Assembly: GCA_041662605.1 (NCBI GenBank)
Contig: JBAZSD010000003.1
Location: 241,575 to 305,574 of the forward strand
Direction: 5' to 3'
Length of the DNA: 64,000 nucleotides
Source of the DNA: Desulfomonilaceae bacterium
GTDB taxonomy: Bacteria > Desulfobacterota > Desulfomonilia > Desulfomonilales > Desulfomonilaceae
Below the pieces are notes generated by a model. The model did no database searches, was not told the origin of the DNA, and saw only the letters and a list, made by a program, of their open reading frames with translations. Below, in pieces: positions 37,274 to 45,369 of this stretch; position 1 is the stretch's first letter, and the number at the start of each line of letters is the position of its first letter. The position numbers and the translations under genes were made by a program.

Positions 37274-38236
37274 ATGAATGAACCTGTTGACTGGTGTAAA
37301 GTAGCGACCGAATATCTCCCCGAAAACTCTTCCTGCCGTGTATTTCGCATACTCGAAGATACCACCGATTTCTATGACGTGAATTACGGGGATGTCTTAC
37401 TCCTTGACGACGTTGGGTACCTCGTGAGGGGAACAGAAACAGAAAAGAAGTTTGGACTTGAAGGAGAACCGAAACCTTGGGTGAAAAGCGGCATAGACCT
37501 AAGAACCGGCGAGAAAAAAATCATAAAGTTGACATTTCTGGAAGAGTTCGAATGCCGAATCTACGGCCTGAAGTTTTCTTGCCTGAGAAATCCTGAAAAA
37601 GAAGCTCGAATCTTGGACAAAGTCAGGGGAAACCCTGATTTTATGCAAGGGATTCACTGTGTGGACGGGGCGGGCAACAACGTACGGATTATAGACAGAA
37701 TATCTGGAATAAGCCTTGATAATGTAATCAGATCTATGTCAATTCAGCATTATGATTACTACAACACCGTTTTAGAAGAAATTCTTCTTGGATTGGCCTA
37801 CGCCTTCAAAGCAATAGGCGACCTCCATAGAATGGGCGAAATTCATGGTGACATAACGCCGGATCATATATTTGTGGAAAGAGACACAGGCCGTTACCGA
37901 TGGATCGATTTTGACTATGACTATAAAGAACGAGACAATCTTATATCGCGTGACATCTTCGAAATGGGAACCGTCCTGGCGTTCGTCGTGGGTAAAGATT
38001 ATCTCTCCTACAGTCAATTGCACAAAACTGCGCCTGAAAAGGCGTCAACTCTGAAACCTTCCGACATGCTGGCTATTTTTCCTAATCAGATCGCAAATCT
38101 TAAGTTGGTTTATCCTCACATTCATGAATCAATCAGCGAAATCCTCTTACGATTCTCTCTAGGCGCCCAACACCCATACCAGGACGCCGAGACGCTGGCT
38201 GCCGATATTGCCAGGGTATCGGACTTGTTGAGCTGA
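37274..38236 (+). CDS. Protein-kinase-like protein
   Basis: 320 residues. The C-lobe shows a kinase catalytic loop, HGDITPDHIF (His191, Asp193), and a metal-binding WIDFDYDY (Asp212) in place of DFG. A lysine in the strand KKIIKLTFLEEFECR may be the ATP anchor, but the glycine-rich loop is not clear, and the usual Asn of HRDxxxxN is replaced by His. It looks like a small-molecule or atypical Ser/Thr kinase and may be degenerate. No membrane segment. It stands alone between etfA and the rhodanese gene. Confidence 0.62.
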   Translation: MNEPVDWCKVATEYLPENSSCRVFRILEDTTDFYDVNYGDVLLLDDVGYLVRGTETEKKFGLEGEPKPWVKSGIDLRTGEKKIIKLTFLEEFECRIYGLKFSCLRNPEKEARILDKVRGNPDFMQGIHCVDGAGNNVRIIDRISGISLDNVIRSMSIQHYDYYNTVLEEILLGLAYAFKAIGDLHRMGEIHGDITPDHIFVERDTGRYRWIDFDYDYKERDNLISRDIFEMGTVLAFVVGKDYLSYSQLHKTAPEKASTLKPSDMLAIFPNQIANLKLVYPHIHESISEILLRFSLGAQHPYQDAETLAADIARVSDLLS

Positions 38237-38442
38237 GTTCCAACAATTTCCAAGCATGAATTAAACCCGGTTATTTTTTCAAATGGGCGTATTTTGGGTT
38301 GACAGTTCAACAACAACAACTTAGAATTTAATTATATAAATATCCCGATTAAATCTTATAACCCATGGGCCTCCGCTAAAATTGAAATGAAAACTAAAAC
38401 TGAGATTTTCTCAGCATTCTATCACTATCCAGAAAGGAGAGC

Positions 38443-39828
38443 ATGATGCCCAGGAGATTTATTCTCCCTACGTGTCTTGCGGCCTTCGTCGCTTTTCTTG
38501 TTGCAGGGATTGCGCTGCCGACCGCTAACGCCGAAGAAAAGCTTCCTTCAAAATCGGACCAGAGTTGCCTGAAATGCCATAACTATGACAAGCAGGCCGA
38601 TGTTCTGGCTGGAAAGCTCAAAGATGTTTCTGTCAAGGCAAACGCTATCCAGATTCAAATTGACAAGGGTATGGATGTCGTTCTTTTTGACGACTCAACA
38701 GTTTTGAAAAATGCGCCGTCTATGGCTGAAATCCCCAAAGGGGAATCTATCAAGATCACCTATTTTAAGAAAAATGGCAAAACCTTTGCCAAAGAGGTTG
38801 AAGTCAAAAAAGGGATCAATGTCCCAGAGAATCAACTTTTGTCAACCGAGGAAGTTGAAAAGTTGGTGGCAAAAGGCCCTAAAGAGGGAAACTACATCCT
38901 CCTCGATAGTAGACCCCCCAACATGTACAATGACGGGCATATTCCTACGGCTGTTTCCATGCCGTTTGGCGCTTTTGACAAACTTGCGGACAAGCTCCTG
39001 AAGGATAAGGAAACCACGCAAATCTATTATTGCGCCGGACTCTCTTGAGTGCTCAGTCCTTTAGCCGCTAGGAAGGCGGAAAAACTCGGTTTCAAGAATG
39101 TAAAAGTTTATCACGCGGGACTTCCCGCATGGAAAAAAGCCGGTAACTATGTTGTGTCAAACATCGCCGGGATTGACGAACTCGACAAAATGGCCATGCC
39201 ATATATCTTGTTGGATCTGAGATCACCGGACGCCATTTCTAAAGGTCATATTCCCAAAGCCGTAGCGGTTCCAAAAGACGGGTTGGATTCAATCAAGAGC
39301 CAATTCCCTACTTTTAAGGCAGCGCCCATAATAATTTACGATCAGATGGGGACGGACGAGGCCGCTAAAGCTGCGTACAAAACCGTCGCAGGATGGGGCT
39401 ACACACAGGTAAGCATCCTGTCGGAAGGGTTTAACGGATGGCAAGCCGCCGGAAAAACATTAGCGACAGGTCCTGCGGACACGAAAATAGCCTATGTGCG
39501 TAAACTGTTCCCAGGCGAAGTTGAATTGGCGGTTTTTACCCGTGAACTTAAAAAACCCTCCCCCAACGTTATTATCCTGGACGTCCGTGGAGCTGGAGAA
39601 ATTAAAGAGGGGGTCCTACCCAATACAAAAAATATTCCTCTTGATGACCTTGAAGCCAGGCTGTCGGAACTCCCGAAAGACAAGGAAATCTTGCTGCATT
39701 GTGGTACCGGCGCTCGGGCTGAAATGGCCTACACTGTGCTCAAGAACGCGGGGTATAACGCAAAATACCTCCGTGCCAAGCTTGAGTTTGACAAGGACAA
39801 CAAGAGCGTTTACAAATTCGAAGAATAG
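38443..39828 (+). CDS. Secreted multi-rhodanese protein with in-frame TGA (probable selenocysteine 202)
   Basis: 461 residues if the TGA at 39046-39048 is decoded. ATG start behind AAAGGAGA. Signal peptide 1-30 (ends PTANA), then a CxxCH haem-type motif SCLKCH (Cys42, Cys45, His46). Three rhodanese-like domains follow: about 130-235, 240-335 and 345-455. In domain 1 the frame reads YYCAGLS-TGA-VLSPLAARK; the family normally has C-G-G-x-x-C-x-L-S-P, so TGA replaces the active-site Cys. Domain 2 lacks a Cys at this site; domain 3 has LLHCGTGARAE. The frame is unchanged on both sides, and the downstream part continues without damage (VKVYHAGLPAWKKAG). Rhodanese-type selenoproteins are known in bacteria. 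Without decoding it would be a nonsense pseudogene or two genes. Confidence 0.78.
39058..39082 (+). promoter_or_regulatory. Candidate bacterial SECIS element
   Basis: Just after the in-frame TGA (39046-39048) the mRNA can fold in two ways. One is GCC (39064-39066)/GGC (39075-39077) extended by UUU/AAA, with an 8-base loop GCUAGGAA beginning with G. The other is CCUUUAG (39058-39064) with CUA and AAGG, and a 3-base loop. In both, the apical loop starts 16-18 bases after UGA, within the range known for bacterial SECIS. Folding was done by eye only. Confidence 0.4.
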
Positions 39829-39855
39829 TCTTTTCTAAAAGTAACCAAACGCTTG

Positions 39856-41133
39856 TCAGGCTTCATTACCATGGAGCCTGACGCCACTTAACCACCTTCT
39901 GAGCATGTCTAGAGCCTGTGTGGCTGCAAGCGTCTTTACCCACTCACGATGCCCCGGGAGCAAAAAACCCCTGCTGATAACAGAATCTCCGGAAGCAAGG
40001 CCCACATAACATGTGCCTACCGGTTTTTGAGCAGTTCCTCCGTCCGGGCCTGCAATACCTGTCACAGAGAGTCCAATATCTGCGCCGGCCGCCCTTTGCG
40101 CTCCAACAGCCATTTCCTGGGCGCATTGATGTGAAACGGCCCCGTAATTCATAAGTGTTTCTTTCTTCACTTTGAGCAGGTTTTCTTTCATTTCGTTGGA
40201 ATAACTTACCACAGCGCCCATGAATACCTTTGAGGACCCGGGAACACGCGTGATCAATTCCCCAATCATCCCCCCAGTGATAGACTCCCCTAACCCGATC
40301 GTCCTATTACGTTTTCCCAACAAATCCAGAGTAACCTGTTCAATGCTCTCTCCTTTTGTTGAAATGACGTTCTCGCTGATCCTGCCGCATATAGTTTCCA
40401 GTTTCTTCGCTATCGTGTCTTCCACAGCCTCGGTTGATTCTCCCGAAGCGTCCAGCCTCAATCTTATGAATGGAAATCTTGGTAAAAACGCCAAATGAAA
40501 ACCTGGCTCATCAATCGCCACATCCTGTAATATTTCACCTAGCCTCGATTCAGATAGCCCATACACCATGACTGTTTGCGAACGAAAAACACTTTGTGGC
40601 TGACCGAATTTCCTGAATATGCGAGGCATACCTTGTTCTCGCAGCATTTTCATTAGTTCGCGCGGAACTCCTGGAAAAAACATCGCTATTGAATTGTATC
40701 GCTCGATCATAAATCCTGGCGCAGTTCCATGATCATTGGGTATAGGTTCCGAGCCTTCCGGGAAAAACGCCTGCTTCCTGTTACTATCGGACATCAGGCG
40801 GCCCCATTGCTGAAAACGCGCTTTGATTCTATCAAGTTGAGTCACGTCAAGAATCAACTCAACTCCAAGAAATTTGGCTATGGCTTCTGACGTCTTGTCG
40901 TCTTCGGTTGGCCCCAACCCGCCGGAAACTATAACCACTTTTGCAGTTTTCATAGCCCGGTCAATTTCATCAATCATTGACGGAATGTGATCTCCAACGG
41001 AAGACATCCCCCTCACGGAGATACCTACTGACCTTAGTTCCCTGGATATGGTTTCCCGGTTTGTGTCGGCTATCACACCGTTAATTATTTCGTTTCCTAT
41101 TGTTAGTATCCACGCGTCCATAGTGGTGTCCAT
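39856..41133 (-). CDS. cinA: CinA family protein: nucleotide-binding domain plus NMN amidohydrolase
   Basis: 425 residues. The N-terminal MoCF-like domain has ILTIGNEIINGVIADTN, GMSSVGDHIPSMIDEID and VIVSGGLGPTEDDKTSEA. The C-terminal PncC domain has GLGESITGGMIGELITRVPG, VVSYSNEMKENLL and SVTGIAGPDGG. CinA-type enzymes recycle the pyridine nucleotide by-product NMN and can act on ADP-ribose. It is convergent with the rhodanese gene (27-base gap) and lies downstream of polA on the same strand. Confidence 0.94.
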   Translation of the reverse strand: MDTTMDAWILTIGNEIINGVIADTNRETISRELRSVGISVRGMSSVGDHIPSMIDEIDRAMKTAKVVIVSGGLGPTEDDKTSEAIAKFLGVELILDVTQLDRIKARFQQWGRLMSDSNRKQAFFPEGSEPIPNDHGTAPGFMIERYNSIAMFFPGVPRELMKMLREQGMPRIFRKFGQPQSVFRSQTVMVYGLSESRLGEILQDVAIDEPGFHLAFLPRFPFIRLRLDASGESTEAVEDTIAKKLETICGRISENVISTKGESIEQVTLDLLGKRNRTIGLGESITGGMIGELITRVPGSSKVFMGAVVSYSNEMKENLLKVKKETLMNYGAVSHQCAQEMAVGAQRAAGADIGLSVTGIAGPDGGTAQKPVGTCYVGLASGDSVISRGFLLPGHREWVKTLAATQALDMLRRWLSGVRLHGNEA

Positions 41134-41216
41134 AATGTCCCCTGACGTTTACACTCGAAGTAATAGATCATTTATTAGTTATTCAGGATGCGCCTTATCC
41201 TCAATATGCCAAGAAA

Positions 41217-43883
41217 CTAGTGGGCTTCATCCCAATTCTTACCTGTAGCGACATCTACAAGGAGAGGCACGGAGAGTTTGAAAGCGTTTTCCATCTCATC
41301 CCTGAGTAGTTCTTCGGCAGATTCCACGTTGTCCTTCCGGACCTCCAAAACCAATTCGTCATGAACCTGAAGAATAAGTTTAGCCGGTAGTTTCTCTTGT
41401 TCCAGCTTCTTGTGAACATTTATCATCGCCACTTTCATCAAGTCCGCGGCGCTGCCTTGCATAGTAGAGTTTATAGCTATACGTCTAGCGGCCTGCTGAG
41501 CCATCTTGTTTGGATTTGTCAGATCGGGTAAGTATCTTTTCCTTCCGAGGATGGTGGTCACATATCCAACCTTCGCCGCCTGGTCTGGAATTTCGTCCAT
41601 ATATTTTTTAACGCCGGCATAGGTCTTGTAGTAATCTTCGAGATATTGTTTCGCCATCTTCATGCTTACGCCAATCTGGTTGGATAACTTGAACGCCCCC
41701 ATGCCATAGATAATCCCAAAATTGATCGCTTTAGCTTTCCGCCGCATTTCAGGTGTCACAAATGAGGGATGAAGACCAAACACACTTGCAGCGGTTATTG
41801 AGTGGATATCCTCTCCTGACGAGAATGCTTCCAGTAACCTGGGGTCCTGGGATAGATGGGCCATTATGCGCAATTCAATCTGGGAATAATCAGCAGCGAC
41901 GAAAAGGTGATTTTCTTCGGGAACAAAAGCCCTGCGGATTTTTCGCCCTTCTGCGGTTCGAATGGGGATATTCTGCAAGTTCGGATCCGAGGAGGAAAGC
42001 CTTCCTGTCGCTGCGACTGCCTGATTGTAGGAAGTATGTATACGGCCTGTTTCGGGATTGACGAGGTTTACAAGGGAATCCGCATAAGTAGACTTGAGTT
42101 TAAAAACGGAACGGTATTCTAGTATTCTTCTTGGTAAATCGTGCTCTAGGGCCAACTCCTCAAGCACAGCCAGCGATGTTGACAGGCCTGTCTTGGTTTT
42201 CTTGGTCCCCTTAAGGCCCAGTTTGTTGAAAAGGATCTCTCCAACCTGCTGGGTCGAATTGATGTTGAATTCCTCGCCTGCCAGTTCATATATTTGGGAT
42301 TCTAAGGCTTTGAGACTTTCTCCGAATTCAACAGACAATTGCCTCAAATACGCCGAATCTATCTTCACTCCAGCTATTTCCATATCTGCTAGAACTGAAA
42401 TTAAAGGTAACTCTACATTTCTGAACAGATCATCTAGTCCCACTTCCTTGAGCCTCGGGATCATTAGCGACGCCACCCTGAACGTAACATCAGCGTCTTC
42501 GCAGGAATATTCCCCAGCCTCTGGAATCTCAACCTCGGCAAATGACGTCTGTTTCTTGCCGGACCCGATCAGGGAGGTGATCGGAATCATCTTGTGTTCA
42601 AGGTAAATTTCAGCAAGATCATCAAGCGAGTGGCCGCGTCTCGAGGGATCCAGCAAATACGAGGCCAGCATTGTGTCACAAGCTATCCCGTTGATGTCTA
42701 CCCCTTCCCTCTTGAACACTATCAAATCGTATTTGATGTTCTGTCCTATCTTTTTTACATCCGGGTTTTCCAAAATTGACTTTAGTCGAAGCAACACTTC
42801 CTTCTTAGACAGTTGTGGTCCGTGGATATGCCCAACCGGGATGTAAACCGCTTCACCTTCTTTGGAGCAAACAGAAATCCCCACAAGCTCGGCTCTCACG
42901 GCAGACAGAGAAGTGGTCTCAACATCAACAGCGAAATAACCTTTGGCCACAAGATCTGTCGTAACCATTTCCAGTTCGTCCAGGGACTGGACAACCCTGT
43001 ATTTGGAGAAATCGAGATTTTTCACAGCCGGCAGATCATCCAGCAAACGCTTAAACTCATATTCGCGAAATATCTGCCTCAGTTTCTCATTGTCCGGTTC
43101 TCGAATTTCAAAATCGGTTATGTCAAGGTCCAAAGGGACGTCGGAGGACAGAGTCGCCAGTTCTCTGCTCAGGAAGGCGTTTTCGCGGTTCAGTTCAAGC
43201 GAATCACGAAGTTTGGGCTTGGTTATATTGGCCAGGTTATCGTAGATCTTCTGGAGTGATCCAAACTGTTCAATTAGACTCGTAGCCGTTTTGGGACCGA
43301 TACCTCTAACACCGGGAATGTTATCCGAAGAATCGCCTACTAAAGAGAGGTAATCGAGCATTTGTTCGGGTAGAACGCCGAATTTATCTTTAACTCCATT
43401 GGAGTCGTATAGGGCGTCTTTCTGTGGGTCCCACATCGTAACATCGTCGCAGACCAACTGAGTCAGATCTTTATCAGCCGAGACTATTATCACCCTCAAG
43501 TTGGACGAAACAGCCTGTTTGGCTAGAGTAGCTATAATGTCATCGGCTTCAAATCCGACAACGCTCAACAGGGGCAATCTGTACGCTTCCACAAGCTCTA
43601 TTATCTTGGGGATTTGAAGAACCAAATCCTGGGGGGCTTCCGGTCTGTTGGCCTTGTACAGGGGGTATCTGTCATGCCTAAAGGTGGGGCCAGGCGCATC
43701 GAATATGACTGCGATCCTGTTTGGACTCTTGTCTTTTAGAGTCTTCATGATCATGTTCGTGAAACCGAAAATAGCCCCAGTGGGAAATCCTTTTGAATTC
43801 GAAAGACCGCCCATTGCGTGGTAAGCCCTGAAGATGTATGCGCTTCCATCAATTAAATAGAGTTCGTCTTTTGTCTGTCCCAT
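41217..43883 (-). CDS. polA: DNA polymerase I
   Basis: 888 residues from the ATG at 43883 (MGQTKDELYLIDGSAYIFRA), behind AAGAGG; an in-frame codon at 43937 would add 18 odd residues. Domains: 5'-3' exonuclease (about 1-290; GVRGIGPKTA helix-hairpin-helix), 3'-5' exonuclease with intact acidic residues (FAVDVETTSLSAVR), and family A polymerase (VAADYSQIELRIMAHLSQD; AINFGIIYGMGAF; QVHDELVLEV). Proofreading should be active. It fills gaps in repair and Okazaki processing. Confidence 0.97.
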   Translation of the reverse strand: MGQTKDELYLIDGSAYIFRAYHAMGGLSNSKGFPTGAIFGFTNMIMKTLKDKSPNRIAVIFDAPGPTFRHDRYPLYKANRPEAPQDLVLQIPKIIELVEAYRLPLLSVVGFEADDIIATLAKQAVSSNLRVIIVSADKDLTQLVCDDVTMWDPQKDALYDSNGVKDKFGVLPEQMLDYLSLVGDSSDNIPGVRGIGPKTATSLIEQFGSLQKIYDNLANITKPKLRDSLELNRENAFLSRELATLSSDVPLDLDITDFEIREPDNEKLRQIFREYEFKRLLDDLPAVKNLDFSKYRVVQSLDELEMVTTDLVAKGYFAVDVETTSLSAVRAELVGISVCSKEGEAVYIPVGHIHGPQLSKKEVLLRLKSILENPDVKKIGQNIKYDLIVFKREGVDINGIACDTMLASYLLDPSRRGHSLDDLAEIYLEHKMIPITSLIGSGKKQTSFAEVEIPEAGEYSCEDADVTFRVASLMIPRLKEVGLDDLFRNVELPLISVLADMEIAGVKIDSAYLRQLSVEFGESLKALESQIYELAGEEFNINSTQQVGEILFNKLGLKGTKKTKTGLSTSLAVLEELALEHDLPRRILEYRSVFKLKSTYADSLVNLVNPETGRIHTSYNQAVAATGRLSSSDPNLQNIPIRTAEGRKIRRAFVPEENHLFVAADYSQIELRIMAHLSQDPRLLEAFSSGEDIHSITAASVFGLHPSFVTPEMRRKAKAINFGIIYGMGAFKLSNQIGVSMKMAKQYLEDYYKTYAGVKKYMDEIPDQAAKVGYVTTILGRKRYLPDLTNPNKMAQQAARRIAINSTMQGSAADLMKVAMINVHKKLEQEKLPAKLILQVHDELVLEVRKDNVESAEELLRDEMENAFKLSVPLLVDVATGKNWDEAH

Positions 43884-43955
43884 TGTCGGCCTCTTGATCG
43901 GATTGAGGGATAGCGGTTTCACTGCAAATCTGTACAAGACCTTGAATTGACCATA

Positions 43956-43972
43956 TTAACACAGTGTGTTAA
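43956..43972. promoter_or_regulatory. Palindrome between polA and ferredoxin genes
   Basis: TTAACAC-AGT-GTGTTAA is a perfect 7-bp inverted repeat in the divergent intergenic region, just after a TTGACC (43947-43952) on the plus strand. It resembles an operator overlapping a promoter, but no convincing -10 box was found. Confidence 0.35.
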
Positions 43973-44059
43973 TTACTTATAGTTGAAGTTGGGTTTCGCT
44001 GGATTACTATCCGGTGAAACTGAATCGATAAAATAATTTTTCAACCCGGAAGGTGTTTT

Positions 44060-44245
44060 ATGTTCCTACCTAAGATCAGTGATGAGAAATGCAAGCAGTG
44101 CGGTGAGTGTGTCGATGTGTGCCCAGCAGACGTTTTGGCGGTAAACGATTCAAAGACAACCGTTGTCAACCCTGATGAATGCCTGGGATGTGAATCCTGC
44201 GTTTCCGTCTGCCCGGAAGAAGCGATACAGGTTGAAGAGGTTTAA
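44060..44245 (+). CDS. 2[4Fe-4S] ferredoxin
   Basis: 61 residues with two complete cluster motifs, CKQCGECVDVCP and CLGCESCVSVCP, separated by the usual spacing and ending acidic (EEAIQVEEV). A small cytoplasmic electron carrier typical of anaerobes. It is a single-gene transcript with a strong terminator 18 bases after the stop. Confidence 0.95.
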   Translation: MFLPKISDEKCKQCGECVDVCPADVLAVNDSKTTVVNPDECLGCESCVSVCPEEAIQVEEV

Positions 44246-44263
44246 CGCTCGACAAAAACCAAC

Positions 44264-44296
44264 AATCTCCCGTCTGTTAATCTGACGGGAGATTTT
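44264..44296 (+). terminator. Rho-independent terminator after the ferredoxin gene
   Basis: AATCTCCCGTC (44264-44274) pairs perfectly with GACGGGAGATT (44284-44294), with a 9-base loop, followed by TTTTCC. Confidence 0.85.
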
Positions 44297-44427
44297 CCTT
44301 CCGAAATCGCTCCTAAAGAAGAAAACTCGTTTTCGCTTAATTCATCCACCCCGATTCATGAGGGCGACAATTTGTCGGACCGGCAGTTGACAGATTCACG
44401 CTAAAATGTTATTCAGAAGGGATACAT

Positions 44428-44502
44428 GGGGATGTAGCTCAGCGGGAGAGCATCGCGTTCGCAACGCGGGGGTCGAGGGTTCAAATCCCTTCATCTCCAC
44501 CA
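44428..44502 (+). tRNA. tRNA-Ala (anticodon CGC), CCA encoded
   Basis: Begins GGGGATGTAGCTCAGC, anticodon loop TTCGCAA (CGC), T-arm GAGGGTTCAAATCCC, ends CATCTCCACCA. The acceptor stem contains the G3:U70 pair that marks alanine tRNAs. Its 3' half is duplicated at 52921, marking it as an integration site. Confidence 0.95.
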
Positions 44503-44503
44503 T
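44455..44503 (+). repeat. Left attachment repeat (tRNA-Ala 3' half)
   Basis: 49 bases from GCGTTCGCAACGCGGG to CTCCACCAT are identical to 52921-52969. After one mismatch the flanks stay similar for about 70 more bases, both containing GCCGTTTTTT...GCCAATGCTAACAT. This is the left boundary of the island that runs to 52920. Confidence 0.85.
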
Positions 44504-45369
44504 TAAATCAACGATTTACGGTCACCTGGTTTCTTACGGCGGCCGTTTTTTTTCGCCAATGCTAACATTTTGCTAACACTGGTCCGTCGCAGAGTAAAGT
44601 ATCAAAGGAAGAAGCTGATCCTTAATGCCAGATCATGTCTGGCGGTTGGAATAACGAAAAAAATCCCAGCATAGAGCAAAACAACGATCTTCCCCGGTGA
44701 ATGTTTTCAAACTGTCAAGGTGGGGAAAGATTTCAGCGGCGTCAAGAGTTCCCTATATTACATTTCAACAAAGGCGCCAGAATCCACAATTTGTGAATAT
44801 ATGGTTGTTCTCATTTATTAATCCAACGATAGATTATCGTTAATTTTGAATTAAGGTTTTTCGTTTGCAAAGTCCGACTGATTCTGATACTGACTTGATA
44901 CAAGTGAGGGTTATATAATTCTAACAAATTAAATTTTATTAATTTCCTCCGCATGATTTTTTATCATCCTTAAACTCGGAATTTTAGTTCGAGGCGATCC
45001 GAGAACATAAAAGACTATTCCGCTTTAGGAATTGAAAAATGCGTTCTCATCCGTTGTTCGTTCTATACAAGCGTCTTCCGGTATGGCTTCAATCGAGGGC
45101 ATGCTGGTTTTATGGGTGCAATTTTTCCCGTCGTCTATACGATCAACGCTACTTCCAAAGCAGATTGAGTGGCAATCATTTCGGCCCAGGTTGAAGGTTG
45201 TGCATAAGGCATCTTCGAGATGCGCTAGGGAGAAATCGTAGATCCTGACATGATCCATTAGGAACCTTGTCGCCGAGTGATTTCACGGACGAGTGTGGTA
45301 AGTAGACTCTTGGTGCCAAGTACAAATTGAGAGTTATTTGTCGGCTAACTTTGGGGAAAGGTTCATAGA
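44504..45369. other. Island left flank, 866 bases without a supported gene
   Basis: The first 75 bases resemble the sequence after the second tRNA copy and contain TGCTAACA twice (44560-44580), possible recombinase sites. The remainder is AT-rich. A short plus-strand frame near 45032-45241 has no recognisable product. Nothing else is seen up to the SIR2 gene. Confidence 0.5.

Noticed and set aside
39049..39828. Separate rhodanese gene starting at GTG 39049
   Set aside because: The start would fall inside a conserved rhodanese active-site segment, directly after TGA, without a ribosome site and without a signal peptide, while the frame is continuous with the upstream gene.
45032..45241. 69-codon frame before the SIR2 gene
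   Set aside because: No ribosome site, no family resemblance, and the opposite strand is equally open.
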